Under the pieces are notes generated by a model. The model saw only the letters and a list, made by a program, of their open reading frames with translations. It had not been told where the DNA came from and searched no databases. Shown here in pieces: positions 1 to 9,260 of a DNA stretch of 64,000 nucleotides. How positions within the stretch are numbered: position 1 is the first letter of the stretch; every line of letters begins with the position of its first letter. The position numbers and the translations under genes are program-made. Origin of the DNA: Marinobacter sp. ANT_B65 (GTDB lineage: Bacteria > Pseudomonadota > Gammaproteobacteria > Pseudomonadales > Oleiphilaceae); assembly GCF_002407605.1 (NCBI RefSeq), contig NZ_NXGV01000005.1, forward strand, positions 62,001-126,000. Direction: 5' to 3'.

Positions 1-676
1 CGAGCTCATGTTGGTTCAGTATGCTGAACAGGCGGCTGTCATCAGCCTCTTTGTGCCCACTCCAGTGCTCCTCCTGTAACCGCGACAGCAGGCCTTGCTG
101 GTCGCTGGCCGGGAGTGCCATATCAGCCAGCCCCACTCTTAGCGCATCCGAAATATTCAGGCGACAGCCTGTCAGGCCCATGAATAATCCCAGGCGCCCG
201 GGCAGGCGATTAAGAAACCAGCTTGAGCCTACGTCGGGGAAAAGGCCTATGGTGATTTCCGGCATTGCCAGAGTTGCGTCAGGCGTGAGCAGCCGGTACC
301 GGCAGGCAGAAAAAAGGCCCAGGCCACCTCCCATGATAATTCCGTGTCCGATACCGACAACAGGCTTGGGAAATCTGTGCAGGGTATAGTCCAGTGCATA
401 TTCATGGCGAAAAACACTGAATGCCGCTTCGGGATTTGCCGAACCCGTTAATGACTGATACAGGTCCCGGATATCGCCGCCTGCGCAGAAGCCTTTTTCT
501 CCAGCACCCCGAATAACGACGATGCAGATGCGTTCGTCGGAGGCCCAGCGCTCCAGGCTGTCGCTGATAACGACAATCATCTCCTGGGTGAGGGCGTTCA
601 CTGTGGCGGGGGAATTCAGAGTCAGCAAGCCTATATGGCCTTGGCGACAGGGGATTTCCTGGACCTCTACGGACAT
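1..676 (-). CDS. 3-hydroxyisobutyryl-CoA hydrolase-like / enoyl-CoA hydratase family protein (3' end missing)
   Basis: The reading frame is open from ATG at 676 to the left edge, so the C-terminus is missing. About 225 residues are visible. It is a crotonase-fold protein. The oxyanion-hole stretch GFCAGGDIRDLY lies near residue 70 and a second glycine-rich turn, GIIMGGGLGLF, near residue 120. The following AMPEITIGLFPDVGSSWF segment is the pattern I associate with the 3-hydroxyisobutyryl-CoA hydrolase (HIBYL-CoA hydrolase) branch rather than simple enoyl-CoA hydratases. That branch removes CoA from 3-hydroxyisobutyryl-CoA in valine degradation. The downstream neighbour is outside the window, so it is unknown whether this belongs to a branched-chain amino acid operon. 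A plain enoyl-CoA hydratase is the alternative. Confidence 0.8.
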   Translation of the reverse strand, partial: MSVEVQEIPCRQGHIGLLTLNSPATVNALTQEMIVVISDSLERWASDERICIVVIRGAGEKGFCAGGDIRDLYQSLTGSANPEAAFSVFRHEYALDYTLHRFPKPVVGIGHGIIMGGGLGLFSACRYRLLTPDATLAMPEITIGLFPDVGSSWFLNRLPGRLGLFMGLTGCRLNISDALRVGLADMALPASDQQGLLSRLQEEHWSGHKEADDSRLFSILNQHEL

Positions 677-794
677 TAAAGGTGTCTCCGGGCTGTAAAA
701 TAATCTCTGATTCGGATTTTATACGTAATGTCTCTTTAACTGGGTGGAAGTTATAGAGGACGAACGTCGAAACAATCGCATTGATCTATAGCAT

Positions 795-822
795 TTGCGC
801 GACTGCAAGGCTGTGCTATAAG
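795..822 (+). promoter_or_regulatory. candidate sigma-70 promoter of the cytochrome c gene
   Basis: TTGCGC at 795-800 and TATAAG at 817-822 are separated by 16 bases and lie about 70 bases before the cytochrome start. The -10 box is good and the -35 box weak. The 215-base stretch between the divergent hydrolase and cytochrome genes holds nothing else I recognise. Confidence 0.35.
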
Positions 823-891
823 TTTCAGCCAGTTATTGTCCGGTTCAGAATACCGGTTTGGAAAACTTAAAACGATGATGAGAGGCCAATT

Positions 892-1230
892 ATGATGAAA
901 CTTAAACACTATGCCATTGCCGGGCTTTTTGCTCTTGGCGCAGCAGTTCCTGCAGTATCTTCTGCCGCAGGTGATGCGGCAGCGGGTAAGGCAAAAGCTG
1001 CAGTCTGTGCAGCTTGCCATGGTCAGAACGGAGTTGCTCAGATCCCGATGTACCCGAATCTGGCGGGTCAGCACGAGCAGTATCTGGTCTCATCCCTCAA
1101 GGCTTACCGGGACAAGCAGCGTAATGGCGGCATGTCAGCCATTATGCAGGGCCAGGCCGCAGCACTGAGCGATGCCGATATCGACAATCTGGCGGCTTAT
1201 TTTTCAAGCCTGCCAGCCGGCGGCAAGTAA
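892..1230 (+). CDS. periplasmic class I c-type cytochrome (c5/c553-like)
   Basis: This is a small monoheme electron carrier of 112 residues. The N-terminus has Lys-Lys followed by a hydrophobic core and a likely signal peptidase site near residue 25 (AVSSAAG), so the protein is exported. The single heme-binding motif CAACH is at residues 39-43, and Met81 or Met85 in the downstream GGMSAIM segment can supply the distal ligand. The length and the [10 protein letters not shown] start of the mature protein resemble one half of a diheme cytochrome c4, or a free c553. An AGAGG ribosome site at 881-885 precedes two adjacent ATG codons (892 and 895), either of which could be used. It stands alone between a divergent gene and the convergent ppnN, so its redox partner is not shown. 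Confidence 0.9.
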   Translation: MMKLKHYAIAGLFALGAAVPAVSSAAGDAAAGKAKAAVCAACHGQNGVAQIPMYPNLAGQHEQYLVSSLKAYRDKQRNGGMSAIMQGQAAALSDADIDNLAAYFSSLPAGGK

Positions 1231-1243
1231 GCAATCTGTATCA

Positions 1244-1267
1244 GCACAGCAGCTCAGGCTGCTGTGC
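1244..1267. terminator. perfect 10-bp hairpin between convergent cytochrome c and ppnN genes
   Basis: GCACAGCAGC at 1244-1253 and GCTGCTGTGC at 1258-1267 are exact complements around a TCAG loop. The hairpin lies 13 bases after the cytochrome stop and overlaps the last codons of ppnN. There is no T-run on either side, so it may act as a weak bidirectional terminator or protect the 3' ends. Confidence 0.45.
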
Positions 1268-2636
1268 CAACAATACGGTAACTCGGGCTGTAAGCCGAAG
1301 TCCCGGGCAGTTTCATGCGGTTCTGGATTACGAATTGCTCCAGCATGGCCTCCAGAGGCTTGATCAGGGTCGGGTCGCCGGATATCTCAAAGGGCCCTTT
1401 TTCCTGAACCTTTCGAATCCCCCCTTCTTTAACGTTACCCGCAACAATGCCGCTGAATGCTTTTCTCAGGTTGGCTGCGATCAGATGCACTGGTTGATCA
1501 CGATGTAATTCCAGAGCGAGCATGTTCTCGTGATCGGGCTCGAAGGGCTGTTGGAATACCGGGTCGATTTTCAGCACCCAGTTAAAGTAATAGGCGTCCT
1601 GCATGGCGCGGCGGAAGGTTTCAACTTCCTTCATGCCTCTTTTCATGGCCTGAGCTACCCGAACCGGGTCGTCTATGATGATTTCATATTTGCTGGCGGC
1701 TTCATCTCCGAGGGCGTTACGGATGAACTGATCGATCATTTCGAAATATTCGGCATTTTCCGGCCTGCCGGTGAAAACCACAGGAAAGGGCAGGTCGGCG
1801 TTGTCCGGATGCAGAAGAATGCCAAGCAGGTAAAGGATTTCCTCAGCAGTGCCCACGCCACCCGGAAAGACAATAACTCCATGACCGCAGCGGACAAAGG
1901 CTTCCAGGCGCTTTTCGATATCTGGCAGGATCACCAGTTCATTAACAATAGGGTTGGGGGCTTCTGCGCCAATAATGCCCGGCTCGGTAATGCCGATATA
2001 ACGGCCATTTTTTACCCGCTGTTTTGCGTGACCTATGGTGGCGCCCTTCATTGGCCCCTTCATGGCGCCAGGGCCGCAACCGGTGCAGATGCTGAGCTCG
2101 CGAAGGCCAAGCTGGTGGCCCACTTCCTTACTGTACTGGTATTCCTTATCGCTGATAGAGTGACCTCCCCAGCAAACAATCAGGTCCGGTTGCCGGCCAG
2201 GTTGCAGAGCTCTGGCGTTGCGCAGGATGTGAAACACCATGTTTGTAAGGTCGTCCGGCTCGTTGCTCTTCATGATCCGGGCAAATTGCGGAGAGGAATG
2301 GGTATAGACAATATCCCGCAATACCGAGAACAGATGCTCGCGAATGGCCCGGAGCATTTCGTCATCCACAAACGCATGTGCTGGCGCGTTGATCAACTCC
2401 AGCTTCAGGCCTCTGGGCTGGGGTATCAGGCGTATATCGAAGTCCCCGTGCGCTTCCATAAGACTCTGACAGTCATCGGTCACAACGCCGGTATTCAGAA
2501 CCGCAAGGGCGCACTGCCGGAAAAGCCGGTACAGGCCTCCTTCGCTTCTGTCCTTGAGCAGATTGACTTCGTGGTTGGAGAGTATTTCCAGGCTGCCCTC
2601 AGGTGATACGAGGGCATTGATGGTCGGTGCGGTCAT
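1254..2636 (-). CDS. ppnN: nucleotide 5'-monophosphate nucleosidase PpnN (LOG family)
   Basis: At 460 residues this matches Escherichia coli PpnN (YgdH) closely in length and motif order. PpnN hydrolyses the N-glycosidic bond of purine and pyrimidine nucleotides, releasing the base and ribose 5-phosphate, and is stimulated by (p)ppGpp. The central LOG/Rossmann domain shows VCWGGHSI, the glycine-rich CTGCGPGAMKGPMKG turn, and the diagnostic PGGVGTAEE motif of the LOG family. N- and C-terminal PpnN-specific domains flank it. I chose ATG 2636 because it begins the conserved N-terminus and has AGGAG eleven bases upstream; an in-frame start at 2693 would add 19 unconserved residues. It is divergent from thiI. 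Confidence 0.93.
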   Translation of the reverse strand: MTAPTINALVSPEGSLEILSNHEVNLLKDRSEGGLYRLFRQCALAVLNTGVVTDDCQSLMEAHGDFDIRLIPQPRGLKLELINAPAHAFVDDEMLRAIREHLFSVLRDIVYTHSSPQFARIMKSNEPDDLTNMVFHILRNARALQPGRQPDLIVCWGGHSISDKEYQYSKEVGHQLGLRELSICTGCGPGAMKGPMKGATIGHAKQRVKNGRYIGITEPGIIGAEAPNPIVNELVILPDIEKRLEAFVRCGHGVIVFPGGVGTAEEILYLLGILLHPDNADLPFPVVFTGRPENAEYFEMIDQFIRNALGDEAASKYEIIIDDPVRVAQAMKRGMKEVETFRRAMQDAYYFNWVLKIDPVFQQPFEPDHENMLALELHRDQPVHLIAANLRKAFSGIVAGNVKEGGIRKVQEKGPFEISGDPTLIKPLEAMLEQFVIQNRMKLPGTSAYSPSYRIVGTAA

Positions 2637-2747
2637 GAACGGAAAAGCTCCTGAAGTGTTGCGGTAATACCCGATTTTGAGGCATGGCGCCAAAACGTTA
2701 CACTAAGCGCCTTTCCTATCATATACCATCCGACAAAACGCCGATTT

Positions 2748-4202
2748 ATGAAACTGCTTATTCGTCCTGCCCCGGAAGTTGCAATCAAGAGCAAGCCTGT
2801 TCGTCGGCAACAGATGCGTCATTTGCGCCAGAATGTCCGTAAACTTCTGGCTCGCCTGGATCCCGAAATTATTGTGGATGGTAGCTGGGACAGGGTGGAC
2901 GTGGATGTTCCCGAAAGCAGAAGTCTGGAGGGGCCGGTGGTTGATGCGCTTTTACGTATTCCCGGTATTTCCACCATTCAGGAAATTGTGGCGTTTCCGT
3001 TTCTCAGTCTTGATGATGTAGCAGACAAAACCGCTGCAGCCTATACAGGTCGTCTCGACGGCAAAACCTTTGCTGTCCGGGTCCGGCGCAATGGTAAACA
3101 TGATTTTCGCTCAATTGATCTGGAGCGTTCGGTAGGTGCTGCTCTGTTGCAGGCATCTCCAGGTGCCCGTGTCGATTTGAAGTCACCTGAAGTGCTGGTT
3201 CGTATCGAAGTACGGGATGATCAGTTCCACATTGCCCACCGCAGGCACAGTGGCCTGGGCGGTTATCCTCTGGGTAGTGCCGAGAACGTACTGACATTGA
3301 TGTCAGGAGGTTACGATTCTTCAGTAGCTGCTTACCTGATGTTGCGACGGGGCATACGCAGCCACTTCCTGTTTTTCAACCTGGGTGGTGTGGCCCACGA
3401 GGTGGGTGTTCGGCAGGTGGTTCACTATCTGTGGGATCGCTACGGAGCCTCTCACGGCGCAAAGTTTATTTCCGTGCCTTTTGATGGTGTGGTGGAAGAA
3501 ATCATGGGATCCGTCAGTCATCGGCACTGGGGTGTGGTGCTGAAGCGGCAGATGCTGAAGGCGGCCAGTGAAATTGCGCGGAATAACAATGCTTCCGCGC
3601 TGGTGACGGGTGATGCTGCGGGCCAGGTGTCGAGCCAGACCCTGACCAATCTGAACGTAGTGGACCGGGCGAGTGATGAGGTAGTTCTGCGGCCCTTGAT
3701 TGTCATGGACAAGGAAACCATCATCGGTATTGCCCGGGAAATTGGTACAGAATCTTACGCTCGTACTATGCCCGAGTACTGTGGAGTGATATCCCAGAAG
3801 CCCGCAACCCGGGCCCGCCTGCACCGGGTGGAGGAAGATGAGGCGGCCATGGACCCCGAGGTTTTAGTCCGTGCCATTGAGGCTCGTGAAGAAACACCCG
3901 TCAGTGAACTGCTGGAAACCACGACAACGCCAGAGGATGTAGATCTGGTAAAAACGCCGGGCGTCAGGGATGTCATTATTGACGTGCGCCACCCGGCAGA
4001 AGGCGAGCAGTCTCCGCTGCAACTCACGGGCAACGAGATTCTGACGATTCCGTTTTACGAACTGAGCCGGAAGATGCAGGAGCTCCCCGCCAACCGGCAA
4101 TATTTGCTGTATTGCGACCGCGGCACCATGAGTCGCATGCATGCTGTAAATCTGAAGGCTGAAGGGCACGGAAACATCAAGGTTTACGCGCCCGGTTCAT
4201 AA
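2748..4202 (+). CDS. thiI: tRNA 4-thiouridine synthase / sulfurtransferase ThiI
   Basis: ThiI adenylates U8 of tRNA and transfers sulfur to make 4-thiouridine; in many bacteria it also supplies sulfur for the thiazole ring of thiamine. The 484 residues match the long, rhodanese-containing form. A THUMP domain covers about residues 60-165, the PP-loop SGGYDS is at 186-191, Cys345 lies in PEYCG, and the C-terminal rhodanese active-site Cys456 is in LYCDRG. These two cysteines match the disulfide pair Cys344/Cys456 of the E. coli enzyme. The gene is monocistronic here: divergent from ppnN and ending four bases before the convergent deacetylase gene. I saw no TPP riboswitch in the 111 bases upstream. 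Confidence 0.96.
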   Translation: MKLLIRPAPEVAIKSKPVRRQQMRHLRQNVRKLLARLDPEIIVDGSWDRVDVDVPESRSLEGPVVDALLRIPGISTIQEIVAFPFLSLDDVADKTAAAYTGRLDGKTFAVRVRRNGKHDFRSIDLERSVGAALLQASPGARVDLKSPEVLVRIEVRDDQFHIAHRRHSGLGGYPLGSAENVLTLMSGGYDSSVAAYLMLRRGIRSHFLFFNLGGVAHEVGVRQVVHYLWDRYGASHGAKFISVPFDGVVEEIMGSVSHRHWGVVLKRQMLKAASEIARNNNASALVTGDAAGQVSSQTLTNLNVVDRASDEVVLRPLIVMDKETIIGIAREIGTESYARTMPEYCGVISQKPATRARLHRVEEDEAAMDPEVLVRAIEAREETPVSELLETTTTPEDVDLVKTPGVRDVIIDVRHPAEGEQSPLQLTGNEILTIPFYELSRKMQELPANRQYLLYCDRGTMSRMHAVNLKAEGHGNIKVYAPGS

Positions 4203-4206
4203 AACG

Positions 4207-5220
4207 TCAGCCGGCCAGTCCTTTGAAGAATTGCTGAACGTTCTCACTCAGCATATCCAGATCGTAGCCGCCTTCCTGAACCACCAGCATCGGCAAGCCT
4301 AGCTGACGCATACGGGTGCTGAGGCGAGAGAAACCTTCAGAGGAAACCGATACCTTGGCCTGGGGGTCGTCTTTATAAATATCGAAACCCAGAGTCAGAA
4401 TCAGTGCATCTGGCTGAAAAAGCCGGATAGCTGCCATGGCCTCATCAAGCTTCCCGAAAAAATCTTCTTCGGATGAACCGTGGGGCATTGGCAGGTTGAT
4501 GTTGTAACCATACCCTTCGCCTTCGCCGCGCTCATTTTCAAACCCGGTAACGACAGGATAGAAATTGGTCGGGTCGCCGTGAATGGAGATATAGAGCACA
4601 TCGCTGCGGTCGTAGAAGATTTCCTGAATGCCCTGGCCGTGGTGCATGTCTGTATCCAGAATGACCAGTCGGGGAAAGCGGGATTTCATGTGCTCGGCAG
4701 CAATAGCCGCATTATTGAGATAGCAGAAACCGCCAGCTGAATCCTTGCGGGCGTGATGACCTGGGGGCCGGCAGACAGCGTAGGCAGTGCGATCACCTGC
4801 CATCAGTGCATCAGCAGCACCAAGGGCCGTCTGGGCCGACCAGTAAGCTGCGTGCCATGTGTGCTCTCCGATGGGGCTGCTGCCGTCTGACTGGTATCGG
4901 GCAGCTTCTGCGAGAACCCCCGTCAGATGATTCGGAGAGCGGACAAAAATATTGGACATCACTTCCTCACCCCAGTCGTCCATTTCCTTCCAGCGGCGGT
5001 GAGCTGACTCAAGGAATCGCAGATACCCCAGATCGTGCACTCTGGAAATCGGCCCTGCCCCGTGATCAGAAGGTTGCAGTACCGGGATGCCGGTTTTTTT
5101 CAGGCCTTCCAGCATCTGACTGGTGCGATCTGGCACCTCCTGAGGCTGGCGCATCTGGCCCCTGGTAAAATAGGTGAGGGGCGTATGCTTGTCTTGAGCG
5201 GGATGGAAAAATGCTTTCAT
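4207..5220 (-). CDS. class II histone deacetylase-like amidohydrolase (acetylpolyamine deacetylase-type)
   Basis: This is a zinc-dependent deacetylase of the arginase/deacetylase fold, 337 residues. Catalytic histidines sit in RPPGHHA (His155, His156). Zinc ligands are predicted as Asp191 and His193 in DTDMHHGQG and Asp280 in LGFDIYKDDP. The transition-state tyrosine is in EGGYD (Tyr318). The length, an N-terminal segment with many charged residues and the LGFDIYKDDP wording resemble bacterial acetylpolyamine aminohydrolases more than eukaryotic HDACs. These enzymes release acetate from acetylputrescine and related amines. The divergent neighbour is a succinate-semialdehyde dehydrogenase, the last step of putrescine/GABA degradation, so a polyamine-breakdown role is a reasonable inference. 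The true substrate is unknown. Confidence 0.85.
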   Translation of the reverse strand: MKAFFHPAQDKHTPLTYFTRGQMRQPQEVPDRTSQMLEGLKKTGIPVLQPSDHGAGPISRVHDLGYLRFLESAHRRWKEMDDWGEEVMSNIFVRSPNHLTGVLAEAARYQSDGSSPIGEHTWHAAYWSAQTALGAADALMAGDRTAYAVCRPPGHHARKDSAGGFCYLNNAAIAAEHMKSRFPRLVILDTDMHHGQGIQEIFYDRSDVLYISIHGDPTNFYPVVTGFENERGEGEGYGYNINLPMPHGSSEEDFFGKLDEAMAAIRLFQPDALILTLGFDIYKDDPQAKVSVSSEGFSRLSTRMRQLGLPMLVVQEGGYDLDMLSENVQQFFKGLAG

Positions 5221-5392
5221 TATCCGAACTCCTGAATTTCTGGTTCTCCGAGTATAGGCGCCGACGGAGGATGGTCAAAAGCCGGTTCACCGACTTTACA
5301 GGTAGAGATTCAGCATCCACTATGGAAGACATATTCAACCGACGCAATAGTGCACCTTATCGGGTGCCGTTACTTACAGTATAGGAGCCGAA

Positions 5393-6847
5393 ATGATCGA
5401 GTCACCATTGCTGGAGAAGCTGACTGGCTACATCGGCGGTCGCTGGACTGACAACGAACAGGGCCGCACCTTTGATGTTTATAACCCCGCAACGGGCAAG
5501 GTAATTGCACAGGTTGCCTCCATGTCTGAAGGCGAGGTCTGGGCTGCGGTCGATGCAGGTAAATCTGCACTGCGACTGACCAGCCCTTACTCTATCGAAA
5601 CCCGTAAAAAGTGGCTTGAGGATATCCGTGATGCGCTCAGGGCGAACAAGGATGAAGTCGGCCGGATTCTATGCCTGGAGCATGGCAAGCCACTGAATGA
5701 AGCTCAGGGGGAGGTCGATTACGCTGCAGGATTTTTTGACTACTGTTCGAAACACATTCAGGCGCTGGACGCTCACACGCTTCCGGAAAGCCCCAAGGAT
5801 TGCAGCTGGACCGTACATTACCGGCCAATCGGCGTTACCGGGTTGATCACACCCTGGAATTTCCCGATTGGCATGATTGCCAAAAAACTCTCAGCGGCTC
5901 TCGCGGCAGGCTGTCCTTCCGTGATCAAGCCGGCCAGCGAAACGCCGCTGACCATGATTGCTCTTTTCAAGCTGATGGATAAACACGTCAACCTGCCTGA
6001 GGGTATGGTAAATCTGGTGATGGGCAAGGCCAGTGTAATCGGTAAGGTTCTGTGTGAAAGCCCGGATGTGCCCATGTTGAGCTTTACCGGATCCACGGAA
6101 GTGGGCCGGAAACTGGTTGTGGATACTGCTGAGCAAATTAAGAAACTGGCTCTGGAACTGGGTGGAAACGCTCCGTTTATCGTGTTTGACGATGCGGATC
6201 TGGACGCCGCAGCCGACAATCTGATTGCCAATAAATTCCGTGGTGGCGGACAGACCTGCGTATGTGCCAACCGGATTTTTGTGCACGAGGCGGTTATAGA
6301 TACCTTTGGTAAGAAACTCGCAGAACGCGTGAACAAAATGACCGTAGGCGATGGAATTGCCGGCGATGTGGATCTTGGCCCCCTGATTAACAAGGCGGGA
6401 TTCGACAAGGTGAAGCGTCATCTGGAAGATGCGCTCAACAAGGGAGCTTCACTGGTTGCTGGCAAACAGCCAGGCGATCTGGGTGAAGGGCACCTGTTCT
6501 TCCCGCCGACGGTTATTTCTGGCGTAACGCGGGATATGTACTGCTTCCGGGAAGAAACCTTCGGGCCCTTGGTGCCTATGGCAAGCTTCCGGACTGAGGC
6601 CGAAGTCATTGACGCTGGCAACGATACCGAGTTTGGCTTGGCTTCCTATGTGTTTACCGCTGATGTGGAGCGAGCTCAGAGAGTCGCCGCCGGTCTGCGA
6701 TTTGGCCATGTGGGCTGGAATACCGGCACAGGGCCAACGCCGGAGGCCCCGTTTGGCGGCATGAAGGCTTCGGGAATCGGCCGTGAAGGCGGGCATGACG
6801 GTCTGTTTGAATTTGTTGAAGCGCAGACTGTGCCCCGCGGATTCTGA
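5393..6847 (+). CDS. gabD: NAD(P)-dependent succinate-semialdehyde dehydrogenase
   Basis: An aldehyde dehydrogenase superfamily enzyme of 484 residues. It oxidises succinate semialdehyde (or glutarate semialdehyde) to the acid, feeding the TCA cycle from GABA or polyamine breakdown. The general-base Glu255 is in LELGGNAP and the catalytic Cys289 is in GGGQTCVCAN, where a second cysteine two residues on (Cys291) is the arrangement seen in E. coli GabD. The cofactor-binding PWNFPIG is at 154-160 and FTGSTEVG at 231-238. An AGGAG box ending seven bases before the ATG supports the start. It is transcribed alone; a strong terminator follows. Confidence 0.9.
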   Translation: MIESPLLEKLTGYIGGRWTDNEQGRTFDVYNPATGKVIAQVASMSEGEVWAAVDAGKSALRLTSPYSIETRKKWLEDIRDALRANKDEVGRILCLEHGKPLNEAQGEVDYAAGFFDYCSKHIQALDAHTLPESPKDCSWTVHYRPIGVTGLITPWNFPIGMIAKKLSAALAAGCPSVIKPASETPLTMIALFKLMDKHVNLPEGMVNLVMGKASVIGKVLCESPDVPMLSFTGSTEVGRKLVVDTAEQIKKLALELGGNAPFIVFDDADLDAAADNLIANKFRGGGQTCVCANRIFVHEAVIDTFGKKLAERVNKMTVGDGIAGDVDLGPLINKAGFDKVKRHLEDALNKGASLVAGKQPGDLGEGHLFFPPTVISGVTRDMYCFREETFGPLVPMASFRTEAEVIDAGNDTEFGLASYVFTADVERAQRVAAGLRFGHVGWNTGTGPTPEAPFGGMKASGIGREGGHDGLFEFVEAQTVPRGF

Positions 6848-6860
6848 TACCCCGGAGGTT

Positions 6861-6900
6861 TAATCAAAGAAGGCGAGCTACGGCTCGCCTTCTTTGATTT
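6861..6900 (+). terminator. Rho-independent terminator after gabD
   Basis: A 16-17 bp perfect stem (6862-6878 with 6883-6899) closes on a C(TACG)G tetraloop. The arms begin with A-rich and end with T-rich stretches, so the hairpin can serve both strands. It sits 14 bases after the gabD stop and about 80 before uvrD. Confidence 0.9.
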
Positions 6901-6978
6901 CTGTGCAGGAAAGCAGGCCTTCATCAAGGCTGATATACTTCCAACCTGTTCATTTAACCAGTAGCGAAAGTGTTCCCT

Positions 6979-9144
6979 ATGGATGTCTCTCACATTATCG
7001 ATTCCCTGAATGATGCCCAGCGTGAAGCGGTTACGGCCCAGAACGATCATTTGCTGGTGCTGGCCGGGGCCGGGAGCGGTAAAACCCGGGTTCTGGTGCA
7101 CCGGATTGCCTGGCTGATGCAGGTAGATCGTGTCCCACCTACGGGAATTCTGGCGGTTACTTTTACCAACAAAGCCGCTAAAGAGATGCGTTACCGCATC
7201 GAAGAGATGATGAACATTCCAAGTCGGGGCCTCTGGTTTGGCACTTTCCATGGTATAGCCCACAGGTTGCTGAGAGCGCACTGGAAAGATGCCGGATTAC
7301 CAGAGAACTTTCAGGTGCTGGACAGTGATGACCAACTGCGGATGGTCAAGAGGGTGATGCGGGAGTCACAGATTGATGAAAGCCAGTTCCCGCCCAGGCA
7401 GGCTCAGTGGTTTATCAGCAGTCAGAAAGATGAAGGCTTGAGGGCAGACCATATTCAGGAAAACCCTGGTGATCACTTTACGTCTACGATGCTGAAGGTG
7501 TATCGCCGTTATGAGCAGCTTTGTCAGCAGAGTGGCCTGGTTGATTTTGGTGAGCTGCTGCTCCGTTCCCATGAGTTATGGCTGCACCGTCCGGAAATAC
7601 TGAGCCATTATCAGCAACGTTTTCAGCATATTCTGGTGGACGAGTTTCAGGACACCAATACCATTCAGTACGCCTGGCTGCAGGTGCTGGCCAGCAACCG
7701 GGTTCCGTTAACTGTGGTGGGAGACGATGACCAGTCCATATACGGCTGGCGTGGGGCAAAAATCGAGAATATCCAGCAATACCAGCGGGACTTCCCCAAT
7801 TCCCGGCTTGTGCGGCTGGAGCAGAACTACCGTTCCACTCAGTTGATTCTGAAAGCTGCCAACTCAGTGATTGCCAACAACCAGGGCCGGCTGGGCAAGG
7901 AGCTCTGGACAGACGGTGCTGAAGGTGAACCCATCAGCCTCTATGCCGCGTTCAACGAGCAGGATGAGGCCAACTACATTGCCGACAGCATCTCGGCCTG
8001 GGTTAACGAAGGCAATCTGCGCAGCGAATCGGCCATTCTGTACCGCTCCAATGCTCAGTCCCGGGTACTTGAAGAGTCCCTGATGCGTCAGGGTATCCCG
8101 TACCGGGTATACGGAGGCCTGCGCTTTTACGACCGTCAGGAAATCCGTAATGCCCTGGCTTATCTGAGGCTGGTGCATTATCGCCGTGATGACGCAGCAT
8201 TCGAACGAGTGGTGAACATACCGGCCCGGGGAATCGGGGCCAAGAGCATGGCGGACCTGCGAGCCTATGCCAGTAGCCAGAGCATATCCCTCTGGGAATC
8301 GGCGGAGCGGCTATTGGAAGCCGGACAGGTCAAGGGGCGGGCGAAAACCGGCTTGCAGGCGTTTATCGGCATCATTGAGGAATTATCGGCCATGGCCGAG
8401 GATGCATCGCTTCAAAGTCTTATGAAGCAGACCATTGAAGCCAGTGGTTTGAAGGATTACCACGCCAGTGAAAAAGGAGAGAAAGCCCAGGCCCGGGTTG
8501 AAAACCTTGAGGAGCTGGTTAATGCGCTGGCGGATTTTGAAGTAGAGCCTGGTGTTGACCCCCTCTCCGAGTTTATCGCCCAGGCGGCGCTGGATGCCGG
8601 TGAATCCCAGGCAGGGGATCATGAAGACAGTGTTCAGCTGATGACTCTGCATTCTGCAAAAGGCCTGGAGTTCCCGCTGGTGTTTCTGGCCGGTGTTGAA
8701 GAGGGGTTGTTCCCACACAGTATGTCCCTGGAAGAACCGGGGCGGATGGAGGAAGAGCGTCGGTTGGCCTACGTAGGCATCACCCGGGCCATGAAGAAGC
8801 TGGTGATTACTTATGCCGAGTCCCGCAGGCTATACGGTCAGGAGAAATTCCACGCTTTATCGAGGTTTGTACGGGAAATTCCTGGCGACTGCCTGCAGGA
8901 AGTGCGGTTACGTAATACGGTCACCCGTCCGGCAATGCTTGAGCGACCAAATGAAGGCCTGTTCAGCCAGGATTCCGCAAAACAGTCCGGTTTCAGTCTG
9001 GGCCAGCGGGTTCGGCATCCGAAATTCGGTGAAGGTATAGTTTTGAACGCCGAAGGCAGCGGGCACCATACGCGGGTGCAGGTGAACTTCGATGAAGGGG
9101 CCAAGTGGCTTGTTCTTGCGTATGCGCCTTTGGAGGCCTGCTAG
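6979..9144 (+). CDS. uvrD: DNA helicase II UvrD
   Basis: This superfamily 1A 3'-5' helicase acts in nucleotide excision repair and methyl-directed mismatch repair and clears stalled RNA polymerase and RecA filaments. The 721 residues equal the E. coli length. Walker A AGAGSGKT is at 29-36, motif II DEFQDTN near 220, GDDDQSIYGWRGA follows, and motif V-VI (LMTLHSAKGLEF, RRLAYVGITRA) are intact. The C-terminal Tudor-like module begins at GQRVRHPKFGEG. The start ATG 6979 gives MDVSHIIDSLNDAQ, matching the E. coli N-terminus; a GTG at 6970 would only add MFP. The Shine-Dalgarno sequence is weak. Confidence 0.97.
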   Translation: MDVSHIIDSLNDAQREAVTAQNDHLLVLAGAGSGKTRVLVHRIAWLMQVDRVPPTGILAVTFTNKAAKEMRYRIEEMMNIPSRGLWFGTFHGIAHRLLRAHWKDAGLPENFQVLDSDDQLRMVKRVMRESQIDESQFPPRQAQWFISSQKDEGLRADHIQENPGDHFTSTMLKVYRRYEQLCQQSGLVDFGELLLRSHELWLHRPEILSHYQQRFQHILVDEFQDTNTIQYAWLQVLASNRVPLTVVGDDDQSIYGWRGAKIENIQQYQRDFPNSRLVRLEQNYRSTQLILKAANSVIANNQGRLGKELWTDGAEGEPISLYAAFNEQDEANYIADSISAWVNEGNLRSESAILYRSNAQSRVLEESLMRQGIPYRVYGGLRFYDRQEIRNALAYLRLVHYRRDDAAFERVVNIPARGIGAKSMADLRAYASSQSISLWESAERLLEAGQVKGRAKTGLQAFIGIIEELSAMAEDASLQSLMKQTIEASGLKDYHASEKGEKAQARVENLEELVNALADFEVEPGVDPLSEFIAQAALDAGESQAGDHEDSVQLMTLHSAKGLEFPLVFLAGVEEGLFPHSMSLEEPGRMEEERRLAYVGITRAMKKLVITYAESRRLYGQEKFHALSRFVREIPGDCLQEVRLRNTVTRPAMLERPNEGLFSQDSAKQSGFSLGQRVRHPKFGEGIVLNAEGSGHHTRVQVNFDEGAKWLVLAYAPLEAC

Positions 9145-9181
9145 CGTGTATTGAACGTGATTTTTTCTTGTCAGGCGTTGT

Positions 9182-9236
9182 TTGATCGTTTAATGTGCAC
9201 AAACGCATAAATGTGCATATGTGCATGTAACGATCA
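9182..9236 (+). promoter_or_regulatory. candidate metalloregulator operator and promoter of the Cys-rich permease operon
   Basis: Upstream of the permease gene, ATGTGCA occurs three times (9193, 9211, 9219), the last two as an 8-base direct tandem. They sit inside the inverted pair TGATCGTT (9183-9190) and AACGATCA (9229-9236). A possible -35 TTGATC (9182-9187) and -10 CATAAA (9206-9211) overlap the repeats, which would suit repression by the ArsR-family protein at the end of this operon. Confidence 0.45.
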
Positions 9237-9260
9237 TTTTACGTTATTGAAGGAAAGGTT

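Noticed and set aside
1530..2606. 358-codon open frame on the + strand opposite ppnN
   Set aside because: It is an antisense frame of a clearly conserved gene, with no ribosome site and no family pattern.
2637..2747. TPP riboswitch before thiI
   Set aside because: The 111-base gap shows no THI-box sequence; here ThiI probably serves mainly tRNA thiolation.
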